Assembly: GCA_040954595.2 (NCBI GenBank)
Contig: CM082583.2
Location: forward strand, 7,254,001 to 7,318,000
Length of the DNA stretch: 64,000 nt
Reading direction: 5' to 3'
Origin: Balanoglossus misakiensis
Taxonomy: Eukaryota; Hemichordata
The position numbers and the translations under genes are program-made. Positions 11,492 to 23,377 of the stretch are shown here, piece by piece. How positions within the stretch are numbered: position 1 is the stretch's first letter; every line of letters starts with the position of its first letter. The notes under the pieces are model-generated. The model worked only from the letters and a program-made list of their open reading frames with translations. It ran no database searches and was not told the origin of the DNA.

Positions 11492-13979
11492 ACATGGGAG
11501 AGTTTGGGTCACGGTATGGTTTTGTTTCACGTTTCAATTGATCAAACCAACGATCTCCTGCACGTAGAGAATAAACGCATGCCATTCTCAAAAAGTTCTG
11601 CGCGCATGTGACTTGGTTGTCAAGGATATCTGGGCGTTTGTTTCGCCCCAAATTCATTGTTTCTGGTCCGCTGCCCGGTATCCTGAGCGGTATTGAAAAA
11701 GAATTAATTGGCAAAACCTAGTTGGTACACGTAGAGAACATAGTCACGTCTGCTTCCATATATTTACAGCTGGATGAAATTCGGATGTCGAAAACCTGAG
11801 ATTGGCCGACAGGAGGTAGGATTGAAAGCGATCAAATTTTCTCCTGGCTGTAGGCCTGTTTTACAAATGAGTTGTCTTTGTCGCATAGCCGGGCAGTATC
11901 ATGTTATACACTCTGGGCCGATCTGTGAGAGGGAGCGACCTCAACACGATGTCATTCTCGTCCACCACACACGTCCGCGGACAGGTAACTACAAGAAATT
12001 GCGTCAAAATCTGCCTAAATTGCGAAAATCTAATTAAAACGTGCCGGTTGTAAAACATAGGTGGGGCGTACTTTATTACTTGTGTCTATCCACTAAGTTG
12101 AGTTAATCATTCGGCGATGATAAAGCCGCGCCGTGTGATGAATGAGCGGTGCGCAGCGTCAATCGCAACTGGTGCAAGCATGATCAATTGGCGGCCGACT
12201 TTGCTCCCGAACACAGTCCAGCTACACCTGATACCGGGCGACATGTTCCAAAGGCGCGCATTTTCTGTTGCCGGCACACGGCATATTTTGTTGAGTTTCT
12301 CGGCGAACACGCGCGTCTTTTCCCCCCTTCCGAGATAAACTTGTTCAAAGAGTTCTCTCTTTCCCCTCTTTGTTTCCCACTCCACCCTGATGGAACTACA
12401 GCTTCGTGTTTGTCTATTCTTTTCATTCATACTGTAGAAATGAACACGAGCCATCTGTCAATCGCACATACGATTGGTCCAATTAGTTGGACGTAGCCTC
12501 CAGCCTCGTCTGAATTAAAGCCCTCTAGGAACATGAATGGAACGCTGATTGTAGCTCTCTGCGCATTCTCCGTTAATAACAACGAAGCATGTTTCCCACT
12601 ATAAGTGTTCCGATACGACAACAGCGGGTAAATTATTCTCTTAACTTGGATAAAAATTAACAAATATTATCGTCTCGAATGAAAAGGAGCGGGCTTATGC
12701 TGAAGGGCCGAGCGTCATATTGAAATAAAACTTGGTGAGATATTACATGTATCGCTATCATGAACATAAGTCTACAAGGCTAGGGGGTCTTCACGAGTGA
12801 AAATATTGTGTCTTTGGCTGTTCCCCGTTCTTTATTAGCGAGCCCAGTCTTTAATTTCCTTGCTCGCTGATCGTGAAAAGAATTTCATCTTTCTGTATTA
12901 TGCGTCTTGCCGATGATTTTATTTTTAGACGGTTCGAAGGACGCACCAACATTTTATTTTTCTTCTCGGTTATGTACTGATTAAAATAAGAGATCACTTC
13001 GCGGAACGGGAACTCGGGTTTCGGTTCAACCACGTTTTTTTCAGGCTATTGTCAGAAAACTGCTGCGGTTCCGAGATCGCATCAAGAGATGTTTGGCGGA
13101 CAATATCCATTTGGGTAGCATTAATATAAAAAAAGCAATGTTTACATTGTCGTTCTAACTCGCGTTTCACACATTTCCGTTAACGCTCGTCAATATTTCA
13201 CCGTCCACGCACGCAACGCACAATCGACGTTACCACGATTTTACTCCACTCTCAGCTAGCGATACCAAATCAAAATAGAAGAGAGAAAATGTTTACACTG
13301 CAAAAAAATTGCTCACGTTTTCGCTATTCTGTTTGAGGAAATTGATTTACTACCGATATGGATGTTTACCGAGCCATTATTTTTTTTTCAAAAGTAGACG
13401 AAAAGTACAAACCATCAAAGCAAACGCAATTTGCAATTCACACTGCATTTCAAAACCATTTTGCACAACAATTATGATGACTTCACTCCACATCCAAAAC
13501 AGTTATTTCAATCGCTCCTTCGCACAACTGAATTTGTTCTGTTGGGGGGACGAAACATTTTCAACGTTTTTTGTCGGCGTTTTTCCATGACTGAAAAAAA
13601 AATATTGGGAGGGGAAAACTAGATGCATGCGATTCGCCCGAAGAGTTGTTCTTTTCGATTAACGACCCGCTGCGACGGTGGCAACACAAAAGCGACAGGA
13701 AACCTCGTTTTTCGCTTCTTTTAGTCGCTGACTCATGCATACATACTGGGGGATTGCCAACGAACCTCCAGGCGCTACGTGAAAAGAAGCAAGCTGGAGT
13801 GATATCGGGCCGTAAGCGAAGATTTAGACAGATATCTGGGTAATTTTGATGAAGAACTTCGATAACACTTACAACGCGCTTCTGCCGATTCATTTGAGAG
13901 AAGGTAAAAAGGGGGTCGTCTGATATTTACTAGCTTCTGATATTCTGTCGGAGGACAGCGCTGTGATATCAGACAAGGT

Positions 13980-13993
13980 GTTACCATGGCAAC
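13980..13993. promoter_or_regulatory. RFX X-box palindrome
   Basis: GTTACCATGGCAAC fits the X-box consensus at all positions and differs from the ideal GTTGCCATGGCAAC at one base. It is a strong in vitro type of RFX site. No start of a recognisable cilia gene is visible nearby. Confidence 0.4.
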
Positions 13994-15371
13994 TGGAGCG
14001 AACGCCTTTTTCAGTGTTAGGCACGCGTTCTCTTATTGTAATGTTGGTACAACGAAAAGTAAACAAATTAGGTGATTTTTGTCCTAATGCAGAAAACACT
14101 GCTCCTGAGAAGTTTTACGAAAGCAAATGATATGAAATTTAATAACACCGAGCACACAGCCAACGCATAGATGCAGTCTTGAGTCAGGGGAATTAAATAT
14201 ACGGACAGTTAAAACTTTGCTCGCATACAACCCACACACAATAACAAAGGCAGAAAGCCCTCCGTTGCAGCAAGAAAATACAAAAATCGAACGCGTCGCG
14301 AATGCTCGTTAGAAAGTACTTCGTGTGTTTATCTTTTAATCAATAAGTAATGTAATTATGAGGAAAATTGATCAATTTTACAAATCACGTGACGCGTTAG
14401 ACATGGCTGTGTAAAGAAATCGTGGAGGAAGCCGGAAGTGCGGGCCACTTCCCGCGCAGCCGACAAATTTGAAATTTTATCGAGCGATAAAAAAGTGCAG
14501 GCTACCTGGATTTCATTTGGGTTTTATTCAGTGAGTGTTTTCTCACTTCATGTTCTGTTAATACGACAGTGATACACTCACCAGCAGGACTGGGAATTAA
14601 CCGCTAACCGCTCTGTGGTGTTCCTGTACAGGGTGTGTATTCTATGCACAAACTCCTTATGGCAAAAAGTATTTTTCTTATCGTAATGCCTTTAGCATTT
14701 CAGAAAATTTGGTTTTCATTCGTGATGTTAATTTGCTTTTCTGAACCAAATATAACTTCTTCTCAACGAAATGCTATACCCATATATTAATTATTGGTTG
14801 ATTTCAAATCTGTTTTTTTTTCATTTTGATGAAATGGGTCTCCGTATCACAATCTCGCCTTAAACAGTATCGTCACAGTACTATCTATCCATAGTGTAGG
14901 CACAGGATATTCTGGCAACACGTCAAAGTAATCCGAATCTCTGACAAATTGAAAACAATATGCTCCGGAATTGTTACAGCACGCTTCAGTCGGTACCATG
15001 AGGCCCTGGTCTGTGTGAGGGCGCTCTATCCCGACACGGACCAGGAGCATGGACCAGGAGACTCCACGACAAATAGGTTTGGTCCGAAAACAATGTCCTT
15101 CGAATCTTTTGCAACTTCATTGGATTACAACCTATTACTCAATTATGAGAATAATGCAACTTTAAGTGACATATTGTGTTGACAAATGGAATACGAGTAC
15201 TACCTGCTATGTTATAGTAGAATAACTTAGAAATTGCATTTGATATACAATGTACAGCACACAAAAAACAAACGGAAGAATATCCAAAAGTTACAGATTA
15301 TGTCCCTTTAGGCAAAGTTCCGCCATGTGATGTTTACCGTGGTTCCGCCTTCGCGTGGACATGAATTCCTC

Positions 15372-15389
15372 TTTTGTTTTAAAACAAAA
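15372..15389. repeat. 18-bp perfect palindrome
   Basis: TTTTGTTTTAAAACAAAA is perfectly self-complementary with no spacer. It is low in complexity, so chance is likely. Confidence 0.6.
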
Positions 15390-18300
15390 CCCGCTAATTA
15401 GCAACAATCGGCATATCGATCGTATCACTTGCCTCTAAAGTAGCGAAAATTGTCTTCCTAATGCGGTGTTACGCAACAATTAATATGGCTGGAGTTATCC
15501 ATAATCATTGAGTTTTCGGATAAGCCGAAGTTACCAATGCGTAAGGAACAATCGATATTGAGATTTTTTTCGCCTGATTCTGTAATTCGCTGGCCATCTA
15601 TGACAGCGTTTGTTCCAACGCAAGTAAAACTGGAGATGCTGCGGGATGAAAGTGGAGATGATCGCGATCTAGGGTCGCTTTCTTTCTTGGTGGTGTTGAT
15701 GATTACCAATTTGAAAACATGGCAATTTTGTTACGCCCCAATTTATCAGTGAAACAGCGTGTTTTTTTATGTTCCACACCTTGCGAGTGTACTATTTTCA
15801 TTCATTTTCATTTATCTGCGCTCGTTTATGGCTGACTATACCAATAAATCGTCCTGCGGCTACTACAACCGTCAGTGGCGCGAATTCCGAGTTGCCCGGG
15901 GGCGCTGAGTCGCTTTGCAAAGCAATAATGGGCCCTAGCCTTGCGTGACAAAGTTTCACAGCTCGTCCACCTCGATAATCTGATGTATTTTTCACCAATT
16001 TTCAACACCATCAGGGGTTTACACGGTTGCGGATTCCCATCCGTCGCCCAGGGCGTGCATTTTCGCTTCAAAGGGTCCCGTTTAGGTCGAGACTGCGCCG
16101 GGCACACTCACATCCATGAGCTGCGACACACAGACTTACAGGTTCAGCCCATGCTAGAGCGACATGGCCAGTGACTGTTGCTATAGCTACCCAGAAAAAT
16201 GTCGAACGGGAAATAATGCTGGCGGAATATTCCCTTGCCAACTGATTCTCTTGTTTTGGTGTACCATCGCCGGCACTGCCTGCAGCGTGACGCGAAGAGA
16301 CTGGATAACGACAGTGTTTCATTTCCGACTGACGGTTTTCCAAGCCTTACAAATTTATTCGCTACTGTTCCCAGTCAATCGCTCTGTTAGGTGATACCTT
16401 CTGGGCACAAAACTGAGATTGCTTAGTTTTATGCTTCTTTGTGTAAAAAAAAACCCGCGTTTTTTTGTGACATATTTTATGAGATAGATCTTTCCCCCTC
16501 TATTATTTATCCGAAGTCTTTAGTCAGTGATAATTGGCACGTACGTTTAAGTTTACGATCCCTCATATTTTTCGACGGTGCCGTATCCATCCTGTCGATG
16601 CGGTATGGAGCGTCCCTTTGGTTATTGCACTGTAGGGATGTGTTGTATGTGTCGCCATTGTTTACATCAGGTAAACGGTAAATGGTAGGAGTGGATGGAG
16701 GGAGGGGGAGAGGCAGAGAGAGTGAGCGAAAGAGAGCGACCAGGTAGTAACTTTCTCTGGGATTTTATTTCCCTCCATTCTCTTTTATTTAATTTATAAT
16801 GGCTGGCAGGATTAACCCCTTCTTTGCCACGGCTAAGTTGAATTGACGGCCTGAGCTTAAATGGTTTTCAACAGACAGGGGTTTTAATAACGCTCACACA
16901 TCGATTATGATAAAAAAATAAAATAATCATCAAATCGCACGCTTTAATTTGAACGGCAGTTAAAACCAACTGATGTCTGCGACGTGCGTGCACGCTTGCC
17001 GCGCACACAGTCAAGTCTCAAGCGTCGATTCGGAGCACCCAAGTCCGATCCGTTTGATTTGCGAGCAATTGTAAGCAACTCGAGTCACGTGATTGACATT
17101 TGATAATGTGTACTAAATCAGTGCAAAACGCTGTCTGTACATTGGTTTGGGCTCGCGAAAAGCTGAAAATGTGGGGAGTGTATTCCTTGTCGGCGAACAT
17201 CTTTGTAAAACCCACTCGTAGATGGTGATGCTGGTCTAGCGACAGTTGTTTTTGTCTACGTGACTTGAATTTCAATTGACGGAACTAACTTGAAGTTAAA
17301 AAAACAGCTTCGGTATACAAACATGTTTGTAACTTCGTGCTGTTAAATAAACCCTCATTTTGCGTTTTTGTTATGAACGTTCAGATTTCTTTTTCTTCCT
17401 CGCTACTCATTTGTGAGTTTGCGCTAAGGCGTACACCACAGCATCGGAAATGAATTTTCCAGAACACAATACCGAATCTTCACGCAGGTTTACCTCGGCA
17501 AATTGACCAATTGCCTCAGTTTTGGGGGGAAGCTGTCAGTAGGTTGAAAATAAGCGAGATTTTCTCCCCCACATTCGTAGACAGTGAGTGTTCAAATATG
17601 CATGAAATTTCGTGGAAATGATAAAAATTCGCCCCGCTTTTTTCGGTCGATACACTACACGGTTGCGAAAGATTCTTCTTTGGGGAAAGGACATCTACTT
17701 GATTGATATGTAAATATATGATATTGTTATGTAAATCTTTCGATTGATATGTAAATTGTGCCTCCAGCAAACTCAAGTTGCGTGTTCCAGTACCCCCTCC
17801 CCACGTATCATCGCGTGTGGTGACATCGATACGAAAATATTCCCGTTTCCAAGAACCCGGCCAATGTTTTCCCCCACTCACGGAAATTTACCCAACATTT
17901 CGCGATCATCCTGCGCGAGCAAGTATGTCTAAGCTGTACCAGTTCTTGGGCTGTACACCGGCACGATTCAAGTTGGCCGCTTGACAGAGGCAAAAAATGC
18001 CCGGCAAATTATCGGCACGAGTCGGTCTCTAATAGAGCCATTCAGTGCGAGAACGGTGAGGTTGGAGAAAAAAAAACAAAAATCAATTGTAAAGGAAATT
18101 TTTTAAAGAACCTGAGAACCGTCGATTGCAACGAAAACAAAGAGCTGCGTAAACCCGAAGGACTCGTGCAGTGCCCATTGTCACATTGTTCTGAGAATAC
18201 AGCTTGTTACACGCTCGAATTCCCCTTTCAAAGCGCCCTTCGCTGTCATAAAGACTACTTGGCCTTTCATCGATATATTTTCATATTCGTTTTGTCTCTT

Positions 18301-19326
18301 GCAAAATTAACCCCATTCAAAAATTTCCACGCACTGAATTATTCAGACGCGGAGGACGGTGCGTTCATAACGACCAAAACCTCTGAGCCGGTCGCCCATA
18401 CCGCCGTTGAAAGCTACAAACCGTTCGTGTTGTGGTGAAAAAAAAGCGCTCGTCAATTCTCACGCAGAATAATATTCCTTTATGTGCGAATTCAATTTCG
18501 CGTATCGCAATGGTTGTGATGACTGTTAAATATTTCAAGGAAAATCGAGATAACTTGAAAGCTAGAAAATTACGTATTACGGTGGCCTTGAGGCTGTCAG
18601 ACGGGTGCAAACAGTCGCACGCGTAGAACTGCAATCTTGCGTTCGTCGAGATCCACATCGTAACTCGCTCGCCAGGGATGTTTGACTTGCCCTGGCGTCG
18701 CCGGAAGGTCCGCGACTATCGATCTGGCAAGCCGGCAAAAATCGAAAATATTTGTAAAGCAGGTCCAATTGTCTTCCAGTATTTACTCGATGCTTCGACC
18801 GTGGATGTTTCACTCGCTGGATTTTTCTCCCTTCGCTGGTGCTACTAAAAGATTCAGTTCAGTGATCGTACACGATTTAGAGACAGAAATCGATCGAGTG
18901 AAACGGGTTGCCATGACTACCAAAGCGCCGTGCTTTAAAACTGAAATTGGTAGGTTTTTTCCATACTCGTTCATCGCTTTTCTTTTGTAAATATTTGTTA
19001 TTGTTTTCTTTCTCTTTACTTGTTTGTTTCTATGTTTAATCGCTGCATATCTGTTGCATATCGACAATTTTATAAAACATCCACTTGTCTTCCAGTGCGA
19101 GTCCTGAGCGCGTTTGTTTGTTCGTTGATGTAGCTGTGTCGCCGGCGTCTGCTGTTTAATGTTATGGATTTTTGTCGGTGACATTTGCGTTTTTGGAAAT
19201 TGAAATCGTCACTTCGCAAATCATTCAACCCATCAACCTTACATTGCCACTGTAGTCGAATAAACGGAACGATTGAATTATGCGGTTTTTTCCTGGAATA
19301 TTATGCAAATATGTGTCTGTTTCAGT

Positions 19327-19397
19327 CTGTCTCTCTCTCTCTCTCTCTCTCTCACTCACCCACTCACTATCTGTGTCTCTGTCCGTCTCTCTCTCTA
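19327..19397. repeat. CT-rich microsatellite
   Basis: An uninterrupted TC run (about 19330-19352) followed by CTCA, CTGT and TCTC degenerate units. A homopyrimidine tract on the + strand. Confidence 0.9.
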
Positions 19398-22300
19398 TGA
19401 TATTGATACTACTCGATAAAGAGTTCATTAAACTTCCCCCTGTCCATCACACAAGATTTAACCTGCCCCGCAGCCGGGGCTTGAGGTTTGAAGAGGTCGT
19501 GCACCTTATCACGATACGTTTTCCATGCACGTCTAGGGGGTCGTGCGACGACTGCATGTCATTGCTCAGCGCGGAGATGACTTTTCGTGTTTACCAGATG
19601 ACAGTCGTGTTTCTTACAGCAGGGGCCCTTGATAGATAGGTTGATAATAATTCATCACATGCAAACTCCTCGGGAAAACTCACAGCGCAAGCACTGTGCC
19701 GACGATTGTTTTGTAACGTCGGCCTATATTGAGACTGTATGAATGAATTCCTGTGTACATGGGCCCACACTATGTTACAAAGGCATTTTCACTCGTCAAT
19801 TCACAATGTTGACCGAGTAATCGCAACTGGATCCGCGTTTAGCTTGCACACAGTCGCCACCAAGTCTACAGCCCTCGACGATCAAATGACTTGCCCATAG
19901 TTTTCGGTGTTAGAATTAGGTATTCTTCGAGACACGCATAACTGTGCCGGAATTGTTAAATTTCAATGGAGCAATTGCGTACTGAACACAGTGGCGTGTT
20001 TACCATTCGGGCAGTGTGGGACACGGTCGCTGGGCGAGTGACGGTCTCTCGTTTACATGCCAAATGAATAATACATCGGAAAATATGACACATATCAGAA
20101 GTATGCATGGCCTTCCGACCCCGCGCATTCTCCCCACGGTGATGTGGTCCGACCACCGGCGAACGTGCGCGTTTGCGCATGCCCTCTTGAGCCGACAGTC
20201 ACAACGACCGAAGGCGGGTGTCGTCTTATTTCACCTGTCACTGATGTCATTCAAGGCGCGTCTGATAAAAAAACGCGAGTTAGAAGAGAATAGGAATATT
20301 TTACCCGAGTCTCCACACAGATGCTCTCGGAATCAGCTCAAATTACCCGACATAACGGTTTCGCAATTGCGAATGAATTTCATAATATCTCTGTACTCTT
20401 GCAACGGTTTCCCACGAACTGTCAATCTGCGTTTTAACGATCCGAGGGCCCGCGGCGCTCCCCGACATGATACAGTCGCTGTCCCTCGGCAGGAAAGAAT
20501 GTACAATTTTAGATCACGTTTCACTGTGAAGGCTAAAGTTCTGTTTAGCTTACCAACGAACTAAGGTTTTCACAGTATGCAGACAGTCATCATCAGCGCT
20601 CCAGGATAAGACACGTTGTCTTATAACTGCCCGTTAAAGTAAATTGTCTCAATGCTTGTATAAACATTCATCCCTTCTCAAGAGCGACTTTGGAATTCGG
20701 GTTTAACCGCTCGGAATGGACTAACGCAGACACGGCTGACTAATTCCTTCGACTTCATGACGTGTTTTGTTTTTCTAGCTTGAAAAGTCAAGTTCTCCGA
20801 CCGAAAAAATTAAATCTTGTCCGAATTTCGGCCGCGATAACACCCCTTTCCCTGTTATTTTGACACGAGTAATTTTGAACGGGAACTTGCGTCGGTGCCG
20901 CGAGTTGATTAGGTTATGCGTCTAATCGATACTAATAAAATTCCGCGTGGAGCGTTCTCGCTGGTGAATATTCAGTACAGTCGTCGACTGGAGGGCTCGT
21001 GACAGTGAACGCGAAATTCACCTTAGGGCCACATGAGGCCCAGCTGTACAACGTCAGCATTTCGCTGTAGTCACGACGGACACGTTTGCCGGTTCGTCCA
21101 CACGGTGGTCGTCTACAGTTTCCCCCTCCCATGCGTGCATACATCACAACAGCAATTATTTCGTGTATCTGACAAATAGTGATTGATTGCGCTGCCCAAA
21201 TATAAATAAATTAAAAACCGAACTTTTCAATTAGGGCTCAAAGCGCGTGGCAACTTGGCTCGCCACGGGTCAGGTGTTTTTTTCTTATTTATTATTTTTT
21301 GTTGACAGGCGTTGTGGTCACTTGAAGCGGTCTTGATTTGCGGCCCCCGTGTCAACCCAGACAGCGGAATATACAAAGGGGTCGCGTACGACCAAAACAT
21401 GTCAAATGTGGGTCTTTTCTCACCACATCCCCGCAGACAAGGGATAAGGTCGTTCGAAGTGGAGAATATCGGAGCCATCTGGAGTTATCGGACCCGATAA
21501 GCTATAGATTGACATCTGTCAACTTGTTATTTTTTGTGTTGAAATCATGTGGGCGGTCGTTCGATTGGCCCGCCTGGTGTATGCGTACGGGTTGTACAAA
21601 CTGCGAGATATCGGACACGTAGCATAGTATGCAAGATAAAAACCGAAGTCCTGGTATCGTTGAGCGCCAACACCGCACTGGTAACCATCAATTTGTGACG
21701 CGCTTCCGGTCCCGTTGACACCTCAAAAGTGCGACGCGTTCACGTGTCTCGCTTGAGTTCCAACTTTCGATTTTTTTTCTGACGGTGCTTGAACAAATGA
21801 AGTAGCGACGACAAGCACTACAATCTGATCGAATATATATACGTCAATCCAGAGCCGTGAAAGAAAACTTTGTTCAAAGGCTTACCTAAAGACAATAGGC
21901 CCTCCCTAGGCAAACATCCCTCGTCTGTCATATCAAACACCTATCATGTGGGGCCGATTTCGACCAATCTGAACGTATCGCCGAAATGACGTTCCCATAC
22001 ATGACACGACCACACTTTATAATACTGCAAAAAATTCAAAATAACCGGGCCTTCTCTATTGTAAATAACCATTCGTTCTGATTTGTACGCACGCGCTGTT
22101 GTTTCAGCTGCCGACCAGAGACTGTTTGACGGAAAACGCCAACCAGACTATGATATTTGCCTTCTGCCGCGACCGTACATACGAGGCGCAAGCTCTGTTA
22201 TAAAATTATTATGTGACTGCCGCGGGGTTATACAGCCGTGATTTAATATTTAAAAAAGCAAGATTGAATTGAATATCGAGAAAATACCGTATTATTATAT

Positions 22301-23159
22301 TTTTAGGCTTTCAGAGTGTACAAGCATAGCGGCCTCTCCATGCATGTGTGACATTCTAAATATGCACAGCCTTTAGAGCTTATTGTTGGAGTCAAACTTT
22401 GGTATGGGGAGGCGAGCTTTCGAATGCCGGAGAAACAACGCTGGTTTAGAGTCCCCCTTTCGCTGATTGTGTTCCTGTGTCTCGCTCACTTCAGCGTCAG
22501 ACAAGCACAAGTGAAGTGTTGACTGGACAGGTGCGAACGTGGCATCACAACTGCAAGTGGAGGAGCTCTTGTTCGGGAGCTGTGATCAAGCGAGTCGTGT
22601 CTGTGTTGTTGCTGCGTGACAATGGGGCGCCCCACAGTGGCAATTAGCATTTCTGCTGTCTTGCCGGCATAATAGAATAGGGCCGTTCACACCCCATCAA
22701 AGTCCCTCTATTGTTTGCCATACGTCAACATGACAGTTTCCCCAAACATGAAAACGACCGATGAGGGGCGGCATATTTTTGGGATTCAAAACAGCGTGGT
22801 GACACAATAGCAGTGGCAGGAACACGTACTTACCACGCCAAGTTGCTTTTCGTTGTCTTGGACAGGCGGAATTTCACCCTTACAATAGTCATTGACGTCC
22901 CCCACAAACAATCGCTTTGCGGCATATTAATTAATTCAATTAACTTTATTTATTTTTTTGTTTACTTCCATCCATTGCTCTGGTTGCGCCTCCTGTAATT
23001 GTATCAAAGCAAGTCTCATCGCCGACAATTAAACTGCCTATTCCGCAGACAATATTTTGTTCGATAATTATATTTTCTGGGGGCAATGAAAAGAAGCCAA
23101 CAATGTCTGGGTCAACTAATTTGCCAAACAAACAATAGAGGCCCAATCTGTGAAAGGAA

Positions 23160-23352
23160 TACATCCCCCCTCGCGTCACGTGATTGTGACTGGTGATGGC
23201 AACCAATCAGCGCCACCGCCCTTCGAGTTCGGAATTTTTTGAAGTATTTTTGTCAGCTGGCCACATGAGTCGTAGTAGTACTAGACCACCCATTTTGACA
23301 ACACACCAGCGGACCGTTCTCGCGCGACTAGCCAAGGGATAATCTTGACGAA
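23160..23352 (+). promoter_or_regulatory. isl1: Probable Islet promoter and 5' UTR
   Basis: Upstream of the start codon lie a palindromic E-box TCACGTGA (23176-23183) and a full CCAAT box AACCAATCAGCG (CCAATCA at 23203-23209), the NF-Y consensus. No convincing TATA box is seen, which suits a CCAAT-type promoter. If spacing is normal, transcription starts at about 23260-23310, leaving a 5' UTR of roughly 50-90 bases. CpG dinucleotides are dense between 23310 and 23335. The exact start site cannot be read from the sequence. Confidence 0.5.
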
Positions 23353-23377
23353 ATGATGGGCGATTCGAACCCCAAAA
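23353..23377 (+). CDS. isl1: Islet coding exon 1 (25 coding bp, start codon)
   Basis: Two adjacent ATGs (23353 and 23356) open a short frame reading M-M-G-D-S-N-P-K followed by a lone A and then the donor GTACGT at 23378. The A joins AA at the next exon to make Lys, giving MGDSNPKKKRR before the LIM1 start. Vertebrate ISL1 begins with the same kind of MGD...PKKKR peptide and has its first intron at this place. The second ATG has A at -3 and G at +4, so it is at least as good a start as the first; the two differ by one residue. An in-frame TAG at 23329-23331 closes the frame upstream. The alternative of starting at the Met at 23672 in exon 2 would drop the basic N-terminus and ignore the acceptor before it. 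Confidence 0.88.

Larger units (their letters stand above)
9871..23159. other. Upstream flank, proximal part: no supportable gene
   Basis: Non-coding by all signs I can apply. The longest open frame (182 codons, 20016-20564) has no recognisable domain and is within chance expectation for this much sequence. In a family where enhancers often lie many kilobases away, this stretch is a natural place to look for Islet regulatory elements. Confidence 0.6.

Noticed and set aside
20016-20564. 182-codon + strand open frame, the longest in the window
   Set aside because: No recognisable domain, mixed composition, no splice or promoter context; a frame of this length is expected about once by chance in 64 kb on six frames.
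22433-22531. 32-codon frame with a signal-peptide-like hydrophobic stretch upstream of Islet
   Set aside because: Very short, no neighbours or splice evidence; not the Islet first exon, whose peptide is found at 23353.
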